The position numbers were made by a program, and so were the translations under genes. DNA of 64,000 nucleotides, from positions 11,614,036 through 11,678,035 of the forward strand of contig CP136069.1 in assembly GCA_032622095.1 (NCBI GenBank), given 5' to 3'. Every line of letters starts with the position of its first letter. Positions within the stretch are counted from its first letter, which is position 1. Below the pieces are notes generated by a model. The model was not told where the DNA came from. It worked only from the letters and a program-made list of their open reading frames with translations, and did no database searches. This document shows, piece by piece, positions 23,600 through 36,596 of the stretch. The DNA comes from Siphonodentalium dalli (Eukaryota; Mollusca; Scaphopoda; Gadilida; Siphonodentaliidae).

Positions 23600-25262
23600 A
23601 GGTTCACCAGTATAACTCACACATGACCATGCAGTCACTCCATATGTATACATAAACACCACACCAATGTCCACGTGACACTCGTTGTATAGACATACAC
23701 CTCATCCATTTCCATAGAGCCACACTTGTTTATACCCATACACAAAACACATGACCATATAGCTGTGAATAACCATGCGGGCACACCAGGCATACTCGTA
23801 CACCTCACTCATAACCATATGGTCACGACCTGTATACCTATTCACTACAATCATGAACATACAGTAACATCTTGTATACCTATTCGCCTCACCATTTGCC
23901 ATACAGTCACTCCATCCCGGTATATCTATTTCCCACATGCATGGCCATATAGCCACTAAAGCTATACATATGCACCCACCCATGACCATATAGTCACTCC
24001 TGGTATACCTGATCGCCATATTCATGACCATACATCACGTTCTGTATACCTATTTGCCTCGCCAGTGGCCATACGGTCTCGCTCCCTATATATATATATA
24101 TATATATATATCTATATATATATATATATATATATATATTTGCGACACCCTTGGCAATATAGCCACTCAAGATATACATATACACCCAGCACAAAGCCAT
24201 AGAATCACTCCAGGTATTTATATCATACATATATACCTCACCAATGGATTTACAGTCCTTCTAGCTATAGATATACCAATGTCCCACACCGCACACATAA
24301 CCATTTATACACTCCAGACTTGCATATACACCTCACCCATGGCAATTCAGCCTCTCGCTGTTTATTCATAAACCACATTCGTGATCACAGTCACTCCTTC
24401 TATACAAATTCACCTCGCCATCAATTTTGCCATACTGTCACTCCCTATATACAGTTATATCGTGGCCATATGGCCACTCAAGATATACCTGTACACCTCG
24501 CCCATGACTATAGCGTCACTCCGGGTGTGTATATATATATACCTTACCAATGGCCATCCCTTCTAGACATACCAGTCTACACGGCCATTCGTACACTTCA
24601 GACTTGCATATACAGCTCAACCATGGAAATTCAGCCAATCGCTGTATACGTATACACCCCGTCTATTGAGCATTTGGCTATTCACTATATACCTGTACAC
24701 ACAGCAATGACAAATACAGCCACAACGGATAACATATACATCCCACCATGACCATTAGGTCACTCTATATATACACAGCCCGCCAGTGACCATCGACTTG
24801 TACTTCAGGTTTGTATATACACTTCAACAATGGCCGTGAAGTCATTCCATGTACACATATACCTATTGCCCCTAACCAAACAACCACTCCCTATTTGTCC
24901 ATACACCCACTCATTACCATACTGCCAACATATGCATACATATACACCACCCATGACAATACAGACATTCAATATACACCTGTGCATCCCACACACGACC
25001 ACACGGTCACTCCATATATACATAAACAACACATGGGTGGACAACGTAGTTACTCTCGTTATACACATACACCACTCAGTGACCAGACAGCCACCCCCTG
25101 TATACATGACAATACAGCTACTACTTATGTGCCTATACATCTCACTATTGACACACCATCCATGACCATATAGTCACACATTGTATAACTATTCACATCA
25201 TTCATGATTACAATAACTCCATGTATACCTGACTCACATCATCTATGACCATACAGTCAACA
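23600..25262. repeat. Degenerate ~43 bp tandem array (foldback core)
   Basis: The unit is roughly GTATACCTATTCGCCTCACC followed by CATGACCATACAGTCACTCC, repeated some 35-40 times with strong divergence. It produces open frames on both strands that read like YTSPMTIQSL; these are repeat artefacts. Confidence 0.8.
24092..24140. repeat. TA dinucleotide microsatellite
   Basis: About 24 TA units with one C interruption, inside the tandem core. Confidence 0.9.
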
Positions 25263-25384
25263 GACATACAGTATTAAGTTGATCAATGTTGATGCTAATG
25301 GGTCAAAGTAGCCACATAATATGATCCCTCTCAGTTCCGTTTCAACGTTCTGCCCATTTCCGTTCAAAAACATGGACAGAATCA

Positions 25385-26585
25385 CAAAAGAAGTTTTTGG
25401 CAAAATCCATACTGAATCCCTTAAAATTAACTTGTCATGCCTCATAGGTTACCGGGAAACCAGTTGATTAAGTAGCATGTTTAATAACTAAGTGAGTCAC
25501 AATGTGCTGCCTTTTCGGAACAGCAGAGAATAATGTTCGGAATATATGTGACAAATCATGTTTTTACCAAATGTTTGGTTACCATTTTGCAAGCCACCTT
25601 GAGTAATTTTATCTAGAACACCTCGGTGTGACACACTTAACACATGTCAAAACAATAAACACCTTTGATATCAAAGATAGTCCATTTTACTTTTAAAATG
25701 GTTCAAACATGAACAGTCAACAGTGATTTTTTCCTGATTTTATGTCAGGTTTGTGGTAGAAACTTCGAATAAATCTGGTAATTTCAGTGGTTAAAATAGT
25801 AACAATTAACCAAGATGCATCAGAAATGTTAGTTTTCAAGATATATAAGACAGAATAGTCAATTGTGTGCATCAATCACAACTTGTAAGCGGTTGCTTGT
25901 CACGCTGGGACAATATTTACCATTTTCCATATTTTGCCCGCCTTTTTGGCATCCATTTTGAGCCAAAGTGACAATTTTGGTACCATTGAGTTGGAATATC
26001 CATAACATATAGAATGCATCACTTACATTGCACAGTTCTTCCCATTTCTTGATGATATATGACTAGAATCCCAATGGTGATCTTTTGTAAAATGTTATAC
26101 GGCGTTTTGTAAAATCGAATTGTGAGTGATCAGAATGGGTGTGGACCCCATGAATGGTATATTTCATTCCTCCAATGGTCAGTTAACATGCAAAATACAA
26201 ATTAAAGTCACATTTCTCAACCAGTTCAAAACAGCAGAAACATATCTTAAAGATAGTAGTAAAAACGTAAAAAAGTCCACTTCCGGTCGCTATTTTGGCG
26301 GCAATCTTGAACGGGGAGTTCCAATTTTGGCACATGAAGTTGGCGTTATGTCTTAGCTTCACAAAAAAGTACACATGTGTAAACATGACAAGATTTTCTC
26401 ACTATAATTCCATCAAGATGACATAAAGGAAAATGGCATCCATCTTGGACGCCATCTTGAATTACAAAAAATGCTTAAAGTGGAGTTTAGCCTATTGTGG
26501 ATATGTTATAGATTATATATCCCTCTTCAAGATGGTATACAAACCAACTTAGTCCAAATTTTGTATAGGTTAACCCTTTTACAGA
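25385..26585 (-). repeat. Right inverted arm of the foldback element
   Basis: Reverse complement partner of 22390-23450. It contains CATCTTGGACGCCATCTTGA and CTTCCGGTCGC opposite the left arm's ATGGC motifs. Confidence 0.75.
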
Positions 26586-27299
26586 CAGACCACCAAGCGA
26601 TATTAAGAGTTTCAAAAGCGATGGCTACCCTTAAAAATGTCATCAATGACATAACTGATTGAAATGCTGATCCCCCCAACAAAACTAAATAGATAGAGCC
26701 AGGAACCCGAGCTATCTCTCACATTTACTTGTGTGTTTCTTAACTCCATCATAGAAAAGCCGAGCATGAATTTATTTGTGCCATACTAAACACATTATAT
26801 AACGGTATAACCTGACAGTCTGCATTAAGAGAAAGGACGTTGTGGCACCCAAAACAGAATAACAATCTACTTATCTCTTCAAAATAACGATATAACACCA
26901 ATTATATGATTGGTGTATGATTTTCTTCATGTCGCCAGACGCCAGCGAGAGAGTGGCCCAAGTGAAATCCACTTGGGAGCGTTAAAAGTGAGTGCAAGAA
27001 TATTATTTGTCTCAACGTATCGTTACTCTAATGTCAGTACTTTATGTCTGTCTGTCTGTCTGTTTCATCTTCTTGTTATATTTATTTCCTCAACCAAATA
27101 ATACAAAATAAATTTCTACACTCTCTTTATTCTATTACAGACCGTCTGTCTCGTGTTCTGGTTTAATCAAATCTAGTATCTCATATCCAGGTATCATTAT
27201 CCGAATCGCAAATTTACTCTAGGTTCATAAAGTAGCTACTGATTTCTTACTTACTTGTGCCATGACCCCATGTCAGTAATACTAGCGCCAAATCATCTA

Positions 27300-27600
27300 G
27301 CATCCCACGACTTCGAATGAGGATGTGATGCGCTCCGTCAGAATTACAGATATCCTGTGCGGCATTCCAGGTCTGTGTTGTGGAAACGTATCGCAGGCAG
27401 TAATCAGCCCCGTCAAGGGTATGTTGAGAATATCCGAGAGACGTTGTGCAAACTTGAAAAGATCATAGAACATATCAGTGAGAAAGATGTTACAAACACT
27501 TGATAGAGATGTAATCACACGGACTGGTAAACTTCCCATAAAGTATATGGCAGGGACGTGGAATTTTGGGGTGGACATCACGCCCCCAACATTGGTAAAT
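27300..27600 (+). pseudogene. Decayed receptor-tyrosine-kinase-like fragment
   Basis: One plus-strand frame reads KGMLRISERRC (27415-27447), then an in-frame TAG at about 27466. It continues LDRDVITRTGKLPIKYMA to 27551, followed by TWNFGVDI. In receptor tyrosine kinases the order is KGM..LSERRCVHRDLAARN, then the DFGLARDV activation loop, GKLPIKWMAPE and DVWSFGV. Spacing and order therefore fit, but HRDLAARN and DFG are gone and the stretch is too short, so any such gene is dead here. A possible upstream piece is a 49 nt exon at 26939-26987 (acceptor TTCTTCATGTCGCCAG, donor AAAA/GTGAGT). Chance similarity cannot be excluded without a profile search. Confidence 0.35.
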
Positions 27601-27760
27601 AGGTTCGACATTTCCTGCTGAAACACTTAAGAGTTGGATATTGGGGACTGGAATATTGAGTTGAAGTTGGTATAATAGTACGTTTTGTCAACTAATATTT
27701 AGTTTGTAAAGTTTAGGCAAAAATTTGTCATTGGTTTAGTAAAACGTTTGACTAAAATGT

Positions 27761-27958
27761 CGTTCACTTGAAAACTGTCCTACATTCTGTCGTATATGCA
27801 ATAACGTAGAATCTGATTTTGCGAAATTAGCCAAGTCAATTTTGAGAACAAATCTAGAAAGACTTTTTGCTGCCACAAATATTGACGAATTGACTAAAGT
27901 ACATAGAAAATTCTTACAAGACCAGATACAAAATTTCGTCCGAAGTAAGATAGTGTGA
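27761..27958 (+). pseudogene. Possible LINE C-terminal tail
   Basis: An open stretch of about 65 codons ends at a TGA. It starts with a cysteine cluster, CPTFCRICNNVESDF, and continues LRTNLERLFAATNIDEL. The C-x3-C-x2-C cluster followed by ESDF resembles the knuckle near the end of LINE polymerases (as at 20817 and 41300). The expected histidine and last cysteine are replaced (FAKLAKSI), so the assignment is tentative. Confidence 0.28.
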
Positions 27959-28383
27959 TGAGGAATGATGAGCCTCCAAGGATGACAACCGATATCAGAT
28001 AACATATTAAACAACGGAGCCGTTTATTCCATAACGGGGAAGCACACAACACCACAAACGACAACTTACAAACAGAAATGAAGCGAATTCCCTGATACGA
28101 AAATCCAAATTTGACCACACCGCTCGCATGCAAGATATCCTAATTGAACTCTGATACACCATCTTCCACCTGGTACAACATATTCAATAAACTGTCAAGC
28201 AGCACCACAAATTGCGTCACAGACTCGCTATAGATGTGTTCAGGGTTCCAAACCTGAATTTACATCAAAAGCATGCAAATTAATATATTTAACATCACTA
28301 TTGGCTTTAATTATTCCATTGACAATAATGTGATTACCAAATGTGACCAGTACCGAGATTTATAAATACAGACTGTGGTGCAT

Positions 28384-28946
28384 TTACCTAGATTTATAAT
28401 TACCAATGCGATGCATTGTACCAAATGTTTTTGCATTACCTAGATTTGTAAATACCAAATGTGATGCATTACCTAGATTTATAAATCCAAAATATGATGC
28501 ATTACCTAGATTTATAAATACCAAACGCGATCCATTACCTAGATTTATAAATAATAAATGTGATGAATTACCTAGATTTATAAATACCAAACGTGATGCT
28601 TTACCTAGATTTATAAATACTAAATGTGATGCATTACCTAGATTTATAAATACTAAATATGATGCATTACCTAGATTTATAAATACCAAACGCGATGCAT
28701 TACCGAGATGTATAAATAATAAATGTGATGCATTACCTAGATTTATAAATACTAAATATGATGCATTACCTAGATTTATAAATACCAAACGCGATGCATT
28801 ACCTAGATTTATAAATAATAAATGTGATGAATTACCTAGATTTATAAATACCAAATGTGATGAATTACCTAGATTTATAAATACAAAAATGATGCATTAC
28901 TTAGATTTATAAATACCAAACGTGATGCATTAGTACATTTATAAAT
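28384..28946. repeat. 33 bp minisatellite, about 16 copies
   Basis: The unit is GATGCATTACCTAGATTTAT followed by AAATACCAAACGC, with variants. Because 33 is a multiple of three and the unit lacks stops, both strands stay open (plus strand DALPRFINTKC; minus strand LGNASHLVFIN). Two or three variant units alternate (TACCAAACGC, TACTAAATGTG, AATAAATGTG). Confidence 0.9.
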
Positions 28947-29329
28947 AAATAGTTTCGTTATTGAAAAGTTATTATATAATTGGTGTTCCTCTAAAACATC
29001 CAAAGTAAATAAACTAAATCATAATAAATTTCCATAACAATTAAGATTTCGTTTTTTTGATGGCATATCTTGGTTAAAAGATTTAAATAAAAATTAAATA
29101 GGTTTTGAAACAAATGCCTGGAACACTGAATACATTATTGAAGATTGTATGGTTAGTTCTTTGTTTCGTGATTAATCGAACCACTCAAATATCGTCCCCA
29201 TGTTCAAATAAAATTGGCAGTGACCTGTAACTCAACTTATGGAGGGATAATGTTATAAGGAAGGCGGCAAGTTTAAATGTTTAAGTAATGGATCAATTGG
29301 ATGAAACATGTTGGCTATAAGGCATGTTG

Positions 29330-29660
29330 AATTATTTAGTGATGCAAAGACTAAAATTCAAGATGGCTGACGGCGGCCATATTTTTCATCGAAATTCGTT
29401 AAAATCTATAGTATACATGTTGGTGTGAGCCTAAACTTGCCAAATAACTTTGAGATAAAAATTGGCTGCTGTCGGCCATATATTTAAAAACAAATTTCGG
29501 AAATAATCAATGGATCCCATCTAGATGTCACCCAAAGATTCATCCGAAGTTTGGTGACAATAATATGAGGGATGTGGCCTGTTGGGTGTGTCGAAGGATT
29601 CCGCCACGAAATGAGTAAAATCCAAGATGGCGGCCATATTTTTCATCGAAATTCGGAACA
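29330..29660 (+). repeat. AAGATGGC dispersed repeat, copy at 29 kb
   Basis: TCAAGATGGCTGACGGCGG and CCAAGATGGCGGCC each lead into CCATATTTTTCATCGAAATTC. The second copy is preceded by TGAAGTTTGGTGA-like and TGTGGCCTGTTGGGTGTG text shared with the 46, 47 and 55 kb copies. Confidence 0.65.
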
Positions 29661-30193
29661 AGATGTCTACCACAATCTGGAACCGAAGACACACAAGTAC
29701 CCGAAAAGTGAAGATGTTTGGAAAGAGACATTATATGGCATAAGATCAGAATCTATCCATATGTGCTAAATGTGGGTTAAACAGATTTAACATACTTATG
29801 AGAGGTTTTCCATCATCAACTTGAACATGGAATATGAGAATAATCAGATTTGTTACTGTTTCGGGTAGCATGTGTCTTTATATGGCAAGGACAGAACGGA
29901 TAATATTTTTAAAATCAACCGATACCGAATCTATACATATGAAGAATGTGTATGACAAATCTGAGTCGAATTTTGACGGGTTAATATTTACTAAGCAAGT
30001 AATAAACCAAATGATATAAAACACAGAGGTCAGTGATATGTCATCATAAATCATTGAAATATAAACTCAAATGGATAAAATAGATTATTGGTGTTGAATT
30101 ATATAGTATACTGGTATGATCTAATCTAAAGTAGTATAGACACATGTACATAATATTGCAAAGTTTCGGAATTTGTGTAGGGTCAACAGAGAA

Positions 30194-30453
30194 GGGTTAA
30201 TGTAACATATAAACTATAGAGGCTGTCACCGCTAGCGTAGTGTAAGGGTTAATGTAACATATAAACTATAGAGGCTGTCACCGCTAGCATAGTGTAAGGG
30301 TTAATTTAACATATAAACTATAGAGGCTGTCACCGCTAGCATAGTGTAAGGGTTAATGTAACATATAAACTATATAGGCTGTCACCGCTAGCATAGTGTA
30401 AGGGTTAATGTAACATATACACTATAGAGGCTGTCACCGCTAGCATAGTGTAA
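30194..30453. repeat. 52 bp tandem array, five copies
   Basis: The unit GGGTTAATGTAACATATAAA continues CTATAGAGGCTGTCACCGCT and AGCATAGTGTAA. Copies are nearly identical (single substitutions), so the array is young. Confidence 0.95.
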
Positions 30454-30689
30454 GCAGTTATATCTCTGTTGTAGCAAATTGCCATGTGAGATAACAACAT
30501 AATATAGTTATTTAATAATGGGCTTGGTTAAAAGACATGGAATGGGTAAAATGAGTTAAATCACATATCTCGACCCTTTTGGATCTAGTGTAATTCCAGC
30601 ATCCAAGGACTAGAGCTCCATCGGTCTAGTTAATTCACCTGTCTAAGTGGTGGTTATCAAGAACATTAAAAAATTAAAAAAAATTAAAA

Positions 30690-31040
30690 AAAATAGCCAT
30701 ATCTGCGTAAACAAATCGACCAAAGGCGTATTCGAAGTAGATCTGTATTTTGGGCTAACAAACTGAAATACCAAACTTGTTTCCGATCGGATAAAATTTG
30801 TTTGAGTTATCGGGGCACGTGTGAATTCTACGTCGAAAAAGTCCAAACTCCATAACAAAATCTCGGATCAAACGCATATTCGAACTCGGGTCTGTATTTT
30901 GGACTGAGAAGCTCATATGCAAAATTTATTTTCGATCGGATAGAAAATAGTTTAGTTATCGCACCATGCGTAAAGTGTCTACAGCTAGACGGACAGACGG
31001 ACGGACGACGAGCGGTCAATTCGGCCGTCGACAATATGTG
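30690..31040 (-). repeat. Dispersed repeat family A, copy 2
   Basis: Reverse-complement relative of 7890-8310 (GTGAATTCTACGTCGAAAAA, GTCTGTATTTTGGACTGAG, GATCGGATAGAAAAT). It ends with an ACGGACGGACGACGAG tract. Confidence 0.55.
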
Positions 31041-31049
31041 TACCATACC

Positions 31050-33138
31050 ATGCTATGAGTACACAACTGCTAAATATGTGTTTTATAGAGAGTTCAATAA
31101 TACACCTGTTTCAAAAGTTGAATGGTTAGTTAATCAGTAGCAACATTTTTCTAACAAACCAATGGGGATATCGAACCACAAGAAGTTGGTAACATTCGAA
31201 TAGGATGCATGCCCCATGTTACAAACTGAATTATCATTAAAGTTATGTAAACAAGAAAAGAGACACATATCAAGGGGTGATCAATTACTTTCCAGGATAT
31301 GAGCTGGGCAGTGGCCACAATGGAAATACATACACTGCACACCATATGACAATGTTTTAATTTGTGCCTGTTGTGGAGACTGCTGTTAATGGGGTATATT
31401 TAATACAGCAAGCACCAAAGCGAATAGCCCTATCATGTAATGGAACACTTTACATTGTAGATATATCAACTGGATTTGTTCCAATGGCTTTTTTGGCTCA
31501 TCATTAGAATAAATTGATGTGACAAAGGATTTTCTTATTCAAAACAGGACATGACATCTGATAATAATACATAAATTACTTCTGAATTATTGATATGCGT
31601 ATCTGGGAGGAGTACATAATTTTGGAAATTAATCAATTAATCAATCAAAAAGATGAGAAATATTAGAGTCATTGAATCGGAAAACATACAAGTGTCTATG
31701 TGGTGTATGGAAAATGCTAATACCAAGGTGTTAACAGTAGAAGGGTTAGTTTAATATGTTCGTCCCTGTTGAATTAATAAAGCCATATTTGAGACATGTA
31801 AATAATTCTCATTGGTTAGCAGGCAAAATTGTGAGTTATTGTTAGTATGTGGTCTATGTGATGGGTGGAAAGAGTTAATGTTTTAAAAACAATCAATCAA
31901 TCAATAACAAAATCCAAACAGGTGAAGAGTTAGCCTTGATAAACCTAGAGGTGAGACATGACAATGATCAGATTGAAAATACACAACCATCAAGAGGCGA
32001 TCCTTATAAATAAATGCATGCTAATTTAAAACAAAACAAAGCTCCAGTAAATCCGGTTTTAGTGTGTGCCGATAGATTCAAATTTAAAAAACGATGGCTG
32101 CCGGCGGAATTTCGAAAACAAAGTTAAACGTTTTGAGACACCTGCTCAACTGTTAGCAGAACGTGTAAACAGTAATCCGGCAGTAGCTAGATACAAGCTG
32201 TCAACATGGCAACACCGATATGCTTAATTGGCTTCAATCAAAACAATGTGGGGTGTTCTGCAAACCCCTTCCAGGCATATAGAGGGGGTTGGTGGGCATT
32301 TCGAGGTAGGAAAAAACCTGTGATGCAATGTTTTTCCTGTAAGCATAATTATCAAAGATTAATTAGGGATTATCAATATATTTGAATTATATCACTTAGC
32401 TGTGTACTGTGCTTAATTACTGCTGCGTCGTTTTTAGTATAACTATAATAGTAATCAAAGAACACTGTATGCATTACCATGTTGGACACTATATTATGCA
32501 CGTATCTGAGCTGCGTTGCTATTGGTGATATGTATACCTAACTTGAAGACACAATGTGTACCATGTACCATGTCACCACAGAGGCACACACTATTTTACA
32601 TGTATTCCAGACAGTGAATAAGAAGGTCTTATCCTTTCTCAGTATTCACGATAGTCACTATTCATCAGTCCCACTTGACAAAGTAAGTACTTCATTAACC
32701 CATTCACCACTTATTGCGGTATTTAAGTAAACATTAAGCAACCGACTAGCCCGGCTAGTACAGTTGGCTAATCATGTATACAACGGACATGACGGGCCGG
32801 CATACACGACACGTGTACAGTTTACAGTACATGACTTCATGTATGTATATATTACACATAAACTCATTTTAATGACGAAATATGACATCCGCTTGTCAAC
32901 AATATAGGAAATATTTGCAATTATGACCTTGGCCTCTCAGCCTTTGACAGCAAACAAAGGCTACAAAAACTATTTTCTTTATTTAGGATGTTTGCCCACA
33001 CATAAGGAATCAAGGAATCACATATCTACTTTCCAGATTCCATAGAATGCCACCTGTATTTCATTCATCAACACATTTGAAAACTTCGTACCATGATATC
33101 ATTCTATATCGTCAAACTAATGTTGAGTTGAAGTTTCT
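31050..33138. other. No gene recognised
   Basis: AT-rich. A single diverged GATGGCTGCCGGCGG motif lies at about 32093. Nothing else is supported. Confidence 0.5.
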
Positions 33139-33482
33139 CAGATATTATATTGCCATACTGCACATGCACATCTAATTTACCCAGATATTATATTACCATA
33201 CTGCACATGCACATCTAATTTACCCAGATATTATATTGACATACTGCACATGCACATCTAATTTACCCAGATATTATATTACCATACTGCACATGCACAT
33301 CTAATTTACCCAGATATTATATTGACATACTGCACATGCACATCTAATTTACCCAGATATTATATTACCATACTGCACATGCACATCTAATTTACCCAGA
33401 TATGATATTGACATACTGCACATGCACATCTAATTTACCCAGATATTATATTGACATACTGCACATGCACATCTAATTTACC
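33139..33482. repeat. 43 bp tandem array, eight copies
   Basis: The unit CAGATATTATATTACCATAC continues TGCACATGCACATCTAATTT and ACC. Copies alternate between ATTACC and ATTGAC variants, indicating a two-unit (86 bp) higher-order repeat. Confidence 0.95.
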
Positions 33483-36400
33483 CAGTGTTAATTCATTTAT
33501 GATCTCGCTTTTGATCATGATGCTACATTTTCTCTGTTCTGGCCAAAAAGACATTTTGCTGGAAAGAATCAGACTGCTGAGATTTTCTTTTAGTTTAAAC
33601 TGGTATATTAGCTCATTTTGAGGGGTGAGTCGCAAACAGTTGGCGTGGAAAAAATGCAATGAGAGTGTGGGTGGGTGGTCATGTAGCGGGTATTTAATTT
33701 TCTTCCCTTTGTCTGCAATTGTTTTCAAGAACCCACTGCATACACTACTACCTGCATAACGTTGATCGCCCATTCCGTTATTAGCAGATTTGAGTATTCC
33801 CCTTTATTAAATGTGTTGCAATGCTACACTAGTAAACTGACACAAAACGTCTAAACGGTTTGACCATGTACGTGTACAATAGTCTTGTAAATCCAGTGAC
33901 TGCAGTTCGCAATGGCAACACACGTTACAAGTTACACGTACATGTGGCTGCATCTGGCTATTACCTCTTGTTTTTTTCACACTGAATTGATTAGCTTACA
34001 GTCACCAGTAAGCTAGAAGTTGTCTGGTCAATGTAGCTTAGTACAGACATCATGTCCTGTGATAAGCATGGTCTAATGACCGGTGTCGCACACACTGTAT
34101 AAGAGATGTCATTGTATAGGTGTTGAGTAGATCTCCGCGATACCTAACTGGTTAATGGGTCCGTGTCAGATGCAATGCCGAGTCCAGTCCAATCGCTACG
34201 CTATATCTGAACGCTGCCGGCATGTGTATTTTCTTAATTAAATCTAATATGTTTTATTTAATTGTTTTGTCAGTTACAAATTGTAAAATTGTCTAGATCA
34301 AGCCAGAATGAATTGTTACTTACGATCTAGACAAATTTCAAATGAAAATGGACAGTTTAGTATATCATAATGAATTGTAACCTACAAAAGTCTCAAATAA
34401 ATAAATGTAAAATAAAATTCACATTACGTGTAGGTGCTGGCAGCGGTAAGTCCTGCGTAGGGGACTGAACTCTGCGTGGAGCTTGGGGTCCAGGTAGAGC
34501 AGTTCATGAGCGACATAACTAACTATGACATAGTAATTACGATGACCAATTGTCACCACACGGCATCATGGTAACACAGCACACATACTATGTCATTGCT
34601 ACTGTGGTACGTGTGACTTCAGCCAATATCATTAAATTTATTTAATTTACATTTAAGAAGATTAATAGCTAAATTATCGTCAATGTATATTTTCTCTTCT
34701 GATCGTTCTGTCTATTTAGTAAGATTGGGGTTTACCTACTAGAGATAACAAGTCACAGCAGTGGTATATTAATTGTATAATAGTTTAATTTATAACGCTT
34801 CAAAATATCATCGATTATGTTGCCCCTCTCCCTTTTTATGTCGCTGATCCCGACAGCGTCACTTGTTTCCTGTCCGATATGGGACACTCATCTTCCACCC
34901 ACCCCAAAGTTTGACGAAAACGGTTAAAATAGAGAGATAAAGCAGACAAAGATAGTGAAATGTTTTAAATAACTATGCGGATCAAATGCCAATCATGAAA
35001 ACATAACGAAAAGCACCAGAGATTTGGAAAAAATCACTCAAAATTAGCTAATTAAACTTATCTAGACAATGGTCAGCAGCCATACCAACATGTTATGCCC
35101 CCCCCCCCCACAGCAATCACCAGTATGAATGTGACAAAGATCAAAGATGCGTATTCACAAAAGGCCATTCTCCGACGTGGTAACTAGTCACAGCTAGATG
35201 ACCAAAATGGCCTCTCAGTCTCTCTTTAATTATATAAATTTCCAAGTAGAGTATTGACGAACGCACCGACAACATACATGTATTCTTTGTAATGACCGAC
35301 ACGGGAATCCAGAAATAAATAAGTGTTATTCTCACAAAGGTCAGTACTTGCTTTGTAACAATAAAGAAGCTATGTTGAATTTCTCAACTTTATATTATGT
35401 GAGCAGGTCCCAGAAATTCCACACCAATCTGTCAAAGGGTGAACATCACACCATAATGCAAGAAATATGTATATCTTTCAACATTGGCATCACGTGGATA
35501 TTTGAAGGTCGAAAACAACAATGAAAACCTGTGAGAACTGAAGGAATTGATCGGTGCATTTTGGTCCCAATTAGATGTAGTACCCACCGCACGGTTATAG
35601 TGTTATAAACGAACACACATTGCGTTAATATAATATTGGTACTTAAGTTGGAGTCCCCTGCTCTTGATTAATGCTATATTCAGATCCAGTTTGAACATAC
35701 AGTTTGGTAGTAATAATTTGTCTTTGAACATGCATCTAGAAAACAATTCCATGGACAATCTGCGATAGAGAACCACCCATGCACCACTGGACATTGAATC
35801 CTGATTTTGTTCGGCGACCTCCATTTTGTATGAGTTTGTATATGCAGCAGCTTAAGGAAAATCAATCTATTGGGGACATGTTCAAAATGACATACCAATT
35901 AATGAAAACCCCTCATGGAAGTCACGTTGAAAACGCGACGAAAATGGACGTTAACTAATGAAGGTCGATAGGCTGATAACAAACACAGAGCGTTATATTC
36001 TACAACCAATTAAAGGTTCCGTCTGGGTCACATTAAAAGGAAAAAAGGCACTCATGGTGTGTAGATGTGGACAAACTTTAATTATGTGCAACATCACGGC
36101 TAGGAAGAACATGGCGATATAGCTTAACGTTGTTCTTGTATTCAATAGCGATAGTTCTCCAATAACGACATAACGCCTGTTGGAACCATTGTTTTGCAAA
36201 CAAAACTGTTACATTGGTTTGTCAACAAAAAAAATTGCTAAACGTGCAATAAGATTATATATTATGTTATGTAGTGTGAATATTAATTTCCCAATATTTG
36301 TCAATGCACTGATCTTTTTGCAATGTTTACTATCTAGTTTTGATTAAACTTCGGTATATCTTATTGGACTTCTTAGACTCGTATATCGGTACTTCCACAG

Positions 36401-36596
36401 TAACAGTAATATTTGCATAACAATGGTTTTAATATACGAAATCTGATTATTTGAGTTATTAACAATGAAGGGGCAAATTATTTGTTAATGTATGTATTTG
36501 ATAGAATATTACAGACTTTCATGTTATTTCGCTTGAAGCCCCCTCGAAGTTCTTTAGTCCCTTTAAGTCCAACATTATCCATTGATTGACACTCAC
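33483..36596. other. No gene recognised
   Basis: Probable intron or intergenic DNA downstream of the FN3 exon. A 112-codon minus-strand frame (33435-33773) overlaps the 43 bp array and shows no domain. A poly-C run lies at 35099-35110. Confidence 0.5.

Larger units (their letters stand above)
22390..26585. mobile_element. Foldback-type element with satellite core (~4.2 kb)
   Basis: Two long arms, 22390-23450 and 25385-26585, are diverged reverse complements of each other along their length. Matching anchors include AATTTGGACTAAGTTGGTTT near both outer ends, TTGTAATTCAAGATGGCG, GATGCATTCTAT, TCAGTGGTTAAA, TGAGTCACAATTTG-like text and TGCAGTATGGAATTTTGCC-like text. A degenerate tandem array of ~40-46 bp units fills the centre. 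No transposase is visible. The class is uncertain: foldback (long inverted arms enclosing repeats) fits best. The outermost bases (GGGTAAACC / GGTTAACCC) show no obvious target duplication. Confidence 0.7.

Noticed and set aside
23702-25173. Several 60-143 codon frames reading like YTSPMTIQSL
   Set aside because: Translation of the degenerate ~43 bp tandem array in the foldback core.
28384-28912. 156- and 168-residue repetitive proteins on both strands
   Set aside because: They follow automatically from a stop-free 33 bp unit; no start context, splice signal or known family.
33139-33482. Regularly spaced repeats that superficially resemble a CRISPR array
   Set aside because: There are no unique spacers: the whole 43 bp unit repeats, and the context is eukaryotic.
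33435-33773. 112-codon minus-strand frame
   Set aside because: Its end is the 43 bp minisatellite and the rest matches no family; it lacks clear splice borders.
34130-34215. Possible tRNA or tRNA-derived SINE
   Set aside because: Some A-box-like text on the minus strand, but no B-box GGTTCGANTC and no clover-leaf I can pair.
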